A stretch of DNA of 8,221 bases from Azonexaceae bacterium (lineage in GTDB: Bacteria > Pseudomonadota > Gammaproteobacteria > Burkholderiales > Rhodocyclaceae). This document shows positions 6,593 through 8,221 of the stretch, piece after piece. Made by a program: the position numbers and the translations under genes. Numbering within the stretch: position 1 is the stretch's first letter; each line of letters opens with the position of its first letter. Location: NCBI GenBank assembly GCA_009469665.1, contig SSTB01000296.1, positions 1-8,221 on the forward strand. The letters are read 5' to 3'. The notes under the pieces are model-generated. The model was not told the origin of the DNA. It worked only from the letters and a program-made list of their open reading frames with translations, and ran no database searches.

Positions 6593-7141
6593 TCATTTGC
6601 CGCCCCAGGGCTGGATGGGGACGGTGGAGATTGCGTTGGCCGGGGCGCCTTCGATGATCTTGCGGCTGATGGCCAGGTACACCAGCACATTGCGCCGGGC
6701 GTCGAAAAAGCGCGTGATCTTGGTTTCCTTGAAGAGCACCGATGTGTCGTCGGAAAACACCACTTCGTCCTTGGGCAGCTTGGGGGGCAGGGTGATGGGG
6801 CCGATCTGGCGGCAGGCCAGGGAAAACTGGGAGGGGTCTTCGGCGAGGCCGAAGGTGCCGGAAACGCCCCCCGTGCGGGCCTGGCTCACATGGCAGGTGA
6901 CCCCGGGCACCTTGGGGTCGTCGAAGGCGTAGATGCACACGCGGTGATTGGCGCCGATGAGCTTCCAGGTGGTGGTGACGCAACCGACTTCTTCGGCGCT
7001 GGCCGGTCCCATGCCGGCGAAGGCGAGGAGGGCTGCGGCCAGGCGCAGCGCCGACGCGGAACGGGTCGGCGCTGTGGGGCGTTTCGCTCCCTGGGACGGT
7101 TGGCGCTGCGAGGCCGCGGGGCGGATCGAAGGTGGCGTCAT
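6593..7141 (-). CDS. creA: CreA family periplasmic protein
   Basis: A 182-residue protein. After a long basic leader (about 28 residues) comes a hydrophobic segment (ALRLAAALLAFAGMG) and a likely signal peptidase site ASA-EE at 49/50. The mature domain follows the E. coli CreA pattern: AEEVGCVTTTWKLIG, YAFDDPKVPGVTCHVSQARTGGVSG, FGLAEDPSQFSLACRQIGPI, and the end RFFDARRNVLVYLAISRKIIEGAPANAISTVPIQPW. Cys54, Cys69, Cys83 and Cys110 may form disulfides. The biochemical role of CreA is not established. GGAG lies a few bases before the ATG. The start overlaps the stop of the exonuclease-GIY-YIG gene (ATGA) and the stop overlaps the cupin start (ATGA), so the three are translationally coupled. The n-region is longer than usual for a signal peptide, but no internal start is evident. 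Confidence 0.9.
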   Translation of the reverse strand: MTPPSIRPAASQRQPSQGAKRPTAPTRSASALRLAAALLAFAGMGPASAEEVGCVTTTWKLIGANHRVCIYAFDDPKVPGVTCHVSQARTGGVSGTFGLAEDPSQFSLACRQIGPITLPPKLPKDEVVFSDDTSVLFKETKITRFFDARRNVLVYLAISRKIIEGAPANAISTVPIQPWGGK

Positions 7142-8221
7142 GGGGCTCTCCGGAAAGGGGCGGGCAGGGGAAGCAACTGTGCGGCGTGTTTGGCGAGAAT
7201 GCGGTAGATGTCCCGGTCGAAGGCCGGCAGCGGGGCGGCGAGGAGGGCGTGGATGTCCGACTCCTCCCGTACGCTGCCCAGGTGGCGCCAGGCGTCGATG
7301 ACGTGGGCTGTTTCGCCCTCGCGCAGGAGGGCGGGGCCGGGGTGGGGCCAGGACACCAGCTTTAGTCCGGCCAGCGCGCCCACCAGGCGCACCGTGTGCC
7401 GGGCGAGGGGCTCCTTGCCCACGCAGGCGCCCTTGCAGCGGCGCAACTGGTGGGCGAAGCAGGGTTTTCCTGGGGCGGCGGGCTCCAGGCCGGTGAGTTT
7501 GAGGCAGAGCTGATGGGCATCGGCCAGGGCGCGCAGCGCTTCCTGGGCCTCCCGCGCGTGCTTGAACAGGCCGTAGCAGGCCAGGGGATGGCGGAAATCC
7601 AGCTCCGCTGCCGGGAGCAGGCGGGGGCGCAGCCAGCCTTCGCCCTCGTCGCCCAGGGTCCAGGTGCAGACCTCCTCATTCTTGCGCAACTGGCGGTTGT
7701 GGGAGGGGTGCAGGCGCTTGACCAGGCTGGCTTCCAGCAGGAGGGCGCCGATTTCCCCCGCGGTCTCCATTACCTCGATGCGGGTCACCTGTTGGGCCAG
7801 GGCCATTTCCCTGGCCGAGCCGTGGTCGGCGGCAAAGTGCGAGAGCACCCGGCGGCGCAGGTCCTTGGCCTTGCCCACGTAGAGCGGCAAATCGTTTTCG
7901 CCGTAGAAGAGATAGACGCCGGGCGTATCGGGCAAGTCGTCCACCGCAGCGAGGTCCAGCCCCGCTGGCAAGCTGGGGCGGGCATCGAGCTTCTTCACCG
8001 CCGCGGCCAGGGCCTCCGGCCCGGGGCTGTCCTGGAGCTTCTGCCAGAACTGGTAGATCAGGCGGGCGTCGGCCAGGGCTCGGTGACGGCCGTCGACGAT
8101 CAGGCCATGGCGTTCGGCCAGGCTGTCCAGGTTGTGCCGTTTGTATTGGGGAAAGAGGCTGCGGGAAAGCTTGACCGTGCACAGTACCGGCGCCCGAAAG
8201 GGCAGGCCCAGGCGCCGGAAC
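7138..8221 (-). CDS. DnaQ-like 3'-5' exonuclease fused to a UvrC/Cho-like GIY-YIG nuclease (5' end outside window)
   Basis: The frame is open from the right edge to TGA at 7138-7140 (361 codons including the stop). The first part (8220 to about 8000) is the end of a DEDDh exonuclease domain: PFRAPVLCTVKLSRSLFPQY, KRHNLDSLAERHGL and RHRALADA, where H-x-A-x-x-D is the Exo III motif. The linker leads to a GIY-YIG domain starting PGVYLFYGENDLPLYVGKAKDLRRR (GVY...YVG variant), with conserved Arg and EASLVKRLHPSHN (the domain's Glu and Asn). Further on, KPCFAHQLRRCKGACVG matches the Cys-containing segment of UvrC/Cho. The whole matches the known fused family annotated as DNA polymerase III epsilon-like exonuclease with UvrC N-terminal domain, probably a DNA repair nuclease. 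A GTG at 7998 is only an internal codon. It heads an operon with creA and the cupin. Confidence 0.9.
   Translation of the reverse strand, partial: FRRLGLPFRAPVLCTVKLSRSLFPQYKRHNLDSLAERHGLIVDGRHRALADARLIYQFWQKLQDSPGPEALAAAVKKLDARPSLPAGLDLAAVDDLPDTPGVYLFYGENDLPLYVGKAKDLRRRVLSHFAADHGSAREMALAQQVTRIEVMETAGEIGALLLEASLVKRLHPSHNRQLRKNEEVCTWTLGDEGEGWLRPRLLPAAELDFRHPLACYGLFKHAREAQEALRALADAHQLCLKLTGLEPAAPGKPCFAHQLRRCKGACVGKEPLARHTVRLVGALAGLKLVSWPHPGPALLREGETAHVIDAWRHLGSVREESDIHALLAAPLPAFDRDIYRILAKHAAQLLPLPAPFRRAP

Larger units (their letters stand above)
6070..6596 (-). pseudogene. Small cupin-domain protein gene interrupted by a MITE-like insertion
   Basis: The ATG at 6596 overlaps the creA stop (ATGA). 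It starts a 37-residue segment ending GSEIRELLHPDSHPVRHQSL, the usual N-terminus of small one-domain cupins. The frame then runs into an inserted repeat (6326-6483), adds 54 unrelated residues and stops at 6321. The rest of the cupin resumes in another frame at AEATLPVGGATRLHRH (from 6321) and runs to 6070. Joined, the pieces read Q-S-L-A-E-A, the family consensus, giving a protein of about 120 residues. The core is intact: motif 1 has His-Arg-His and Glu (LHRHRTTEEVYHLTRG), and motif 2 is GDTVLIPPGMPHCIEN, an exact match to G-x5-P-x-G-x2-H-x3-N. Such cupins bind a metal through the two His, Glu and a later His and are often mannose-6-phosphate isomerase-like. As it stands the gene should not make a whole protein. 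Confidence 0.8.

Noticed and set aside
6495..6932. A 145-codon plus-strand open frame opposite creA and the cupin start
   Set aside because: The opposite strand carries the CreA family sequence end to end; this reading has no motif.

Overview
The window is about 8.2 kb of very GC-rich, densely packed bacterial chromosome. Gene content suggests a betaproteobacterium, probably of the Rhodocyclales type. The grounds are a beta-class glutathione S-transferase, a short polyhydroxyalkanoate phasin with a lysine/alanine tail, a CreA protein, a UPF0149/SEC-C protein, a DnaQ exonuclease fused to a UvrC-like GIY-YIG domain, and an FNR/ANR-like site. The taxonomic call is inference from gene families. 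No rRNA, tRNA or CRISPR array was seen.

Left part (1-2629). A LysR-type regulator (plus strand) is divergent from an NmrA/QOR2-like NAD(P)H-binding protein (minus strand). That protein is followed 12 bp downstream by a DODA/LigB-type ring-opening dioxygenase. The 115-bp divergent gap is AT-rich and holds an ATTTG-N4-CAAAT palindrome. The regulator probably controls the redox/ring-cleavage pair. The dioxygenase loses family similarity at about base 107; bases 1-107 look like unrelated repeat-rich DNA that replaces its C-terminus.

Centre (2622-5294). A minus-strand glutathione S-transferase overlaps the LysR gene tail to tail by 8 bp and starts at GTG. Divergent from it is a secreted PQQ-dependent sugar (sorbosone-type) dehydrogenase, whose stop overlaps the start of a YecA/UPF0149 protein with a C-terminal SEC-C zinc motif. 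A strong bidirectional hairpin terminator (5268-5294) separates YecA from the convergent phasin gene.

Phasin region (5317-6069). The phasin gene has a clear sigma-70 promoter. Upstream of it lie GCAC/GTGC palindromes (a candidate PhaR-like operator) and an FNR-type box at about -69.

Right part (6070-8221). A minus-strand operon runs from exonuclease-GIY-YIG fusion to CreA to a small cupin, each junction being an ATGA stop/start overlap. The cupin gene is broken by a roughly 160-bp insertion with 18-bp terminal inverted repeats (16/18 matching) and internal palindromes. It looks like a MITE (non-autonomous transposable element). The N-terminal part of the cupin (ending Q-S-L) and the cupin core (starting A-E-A) lie on either side of it in different frames. 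This insertion is the most notable item in the window.
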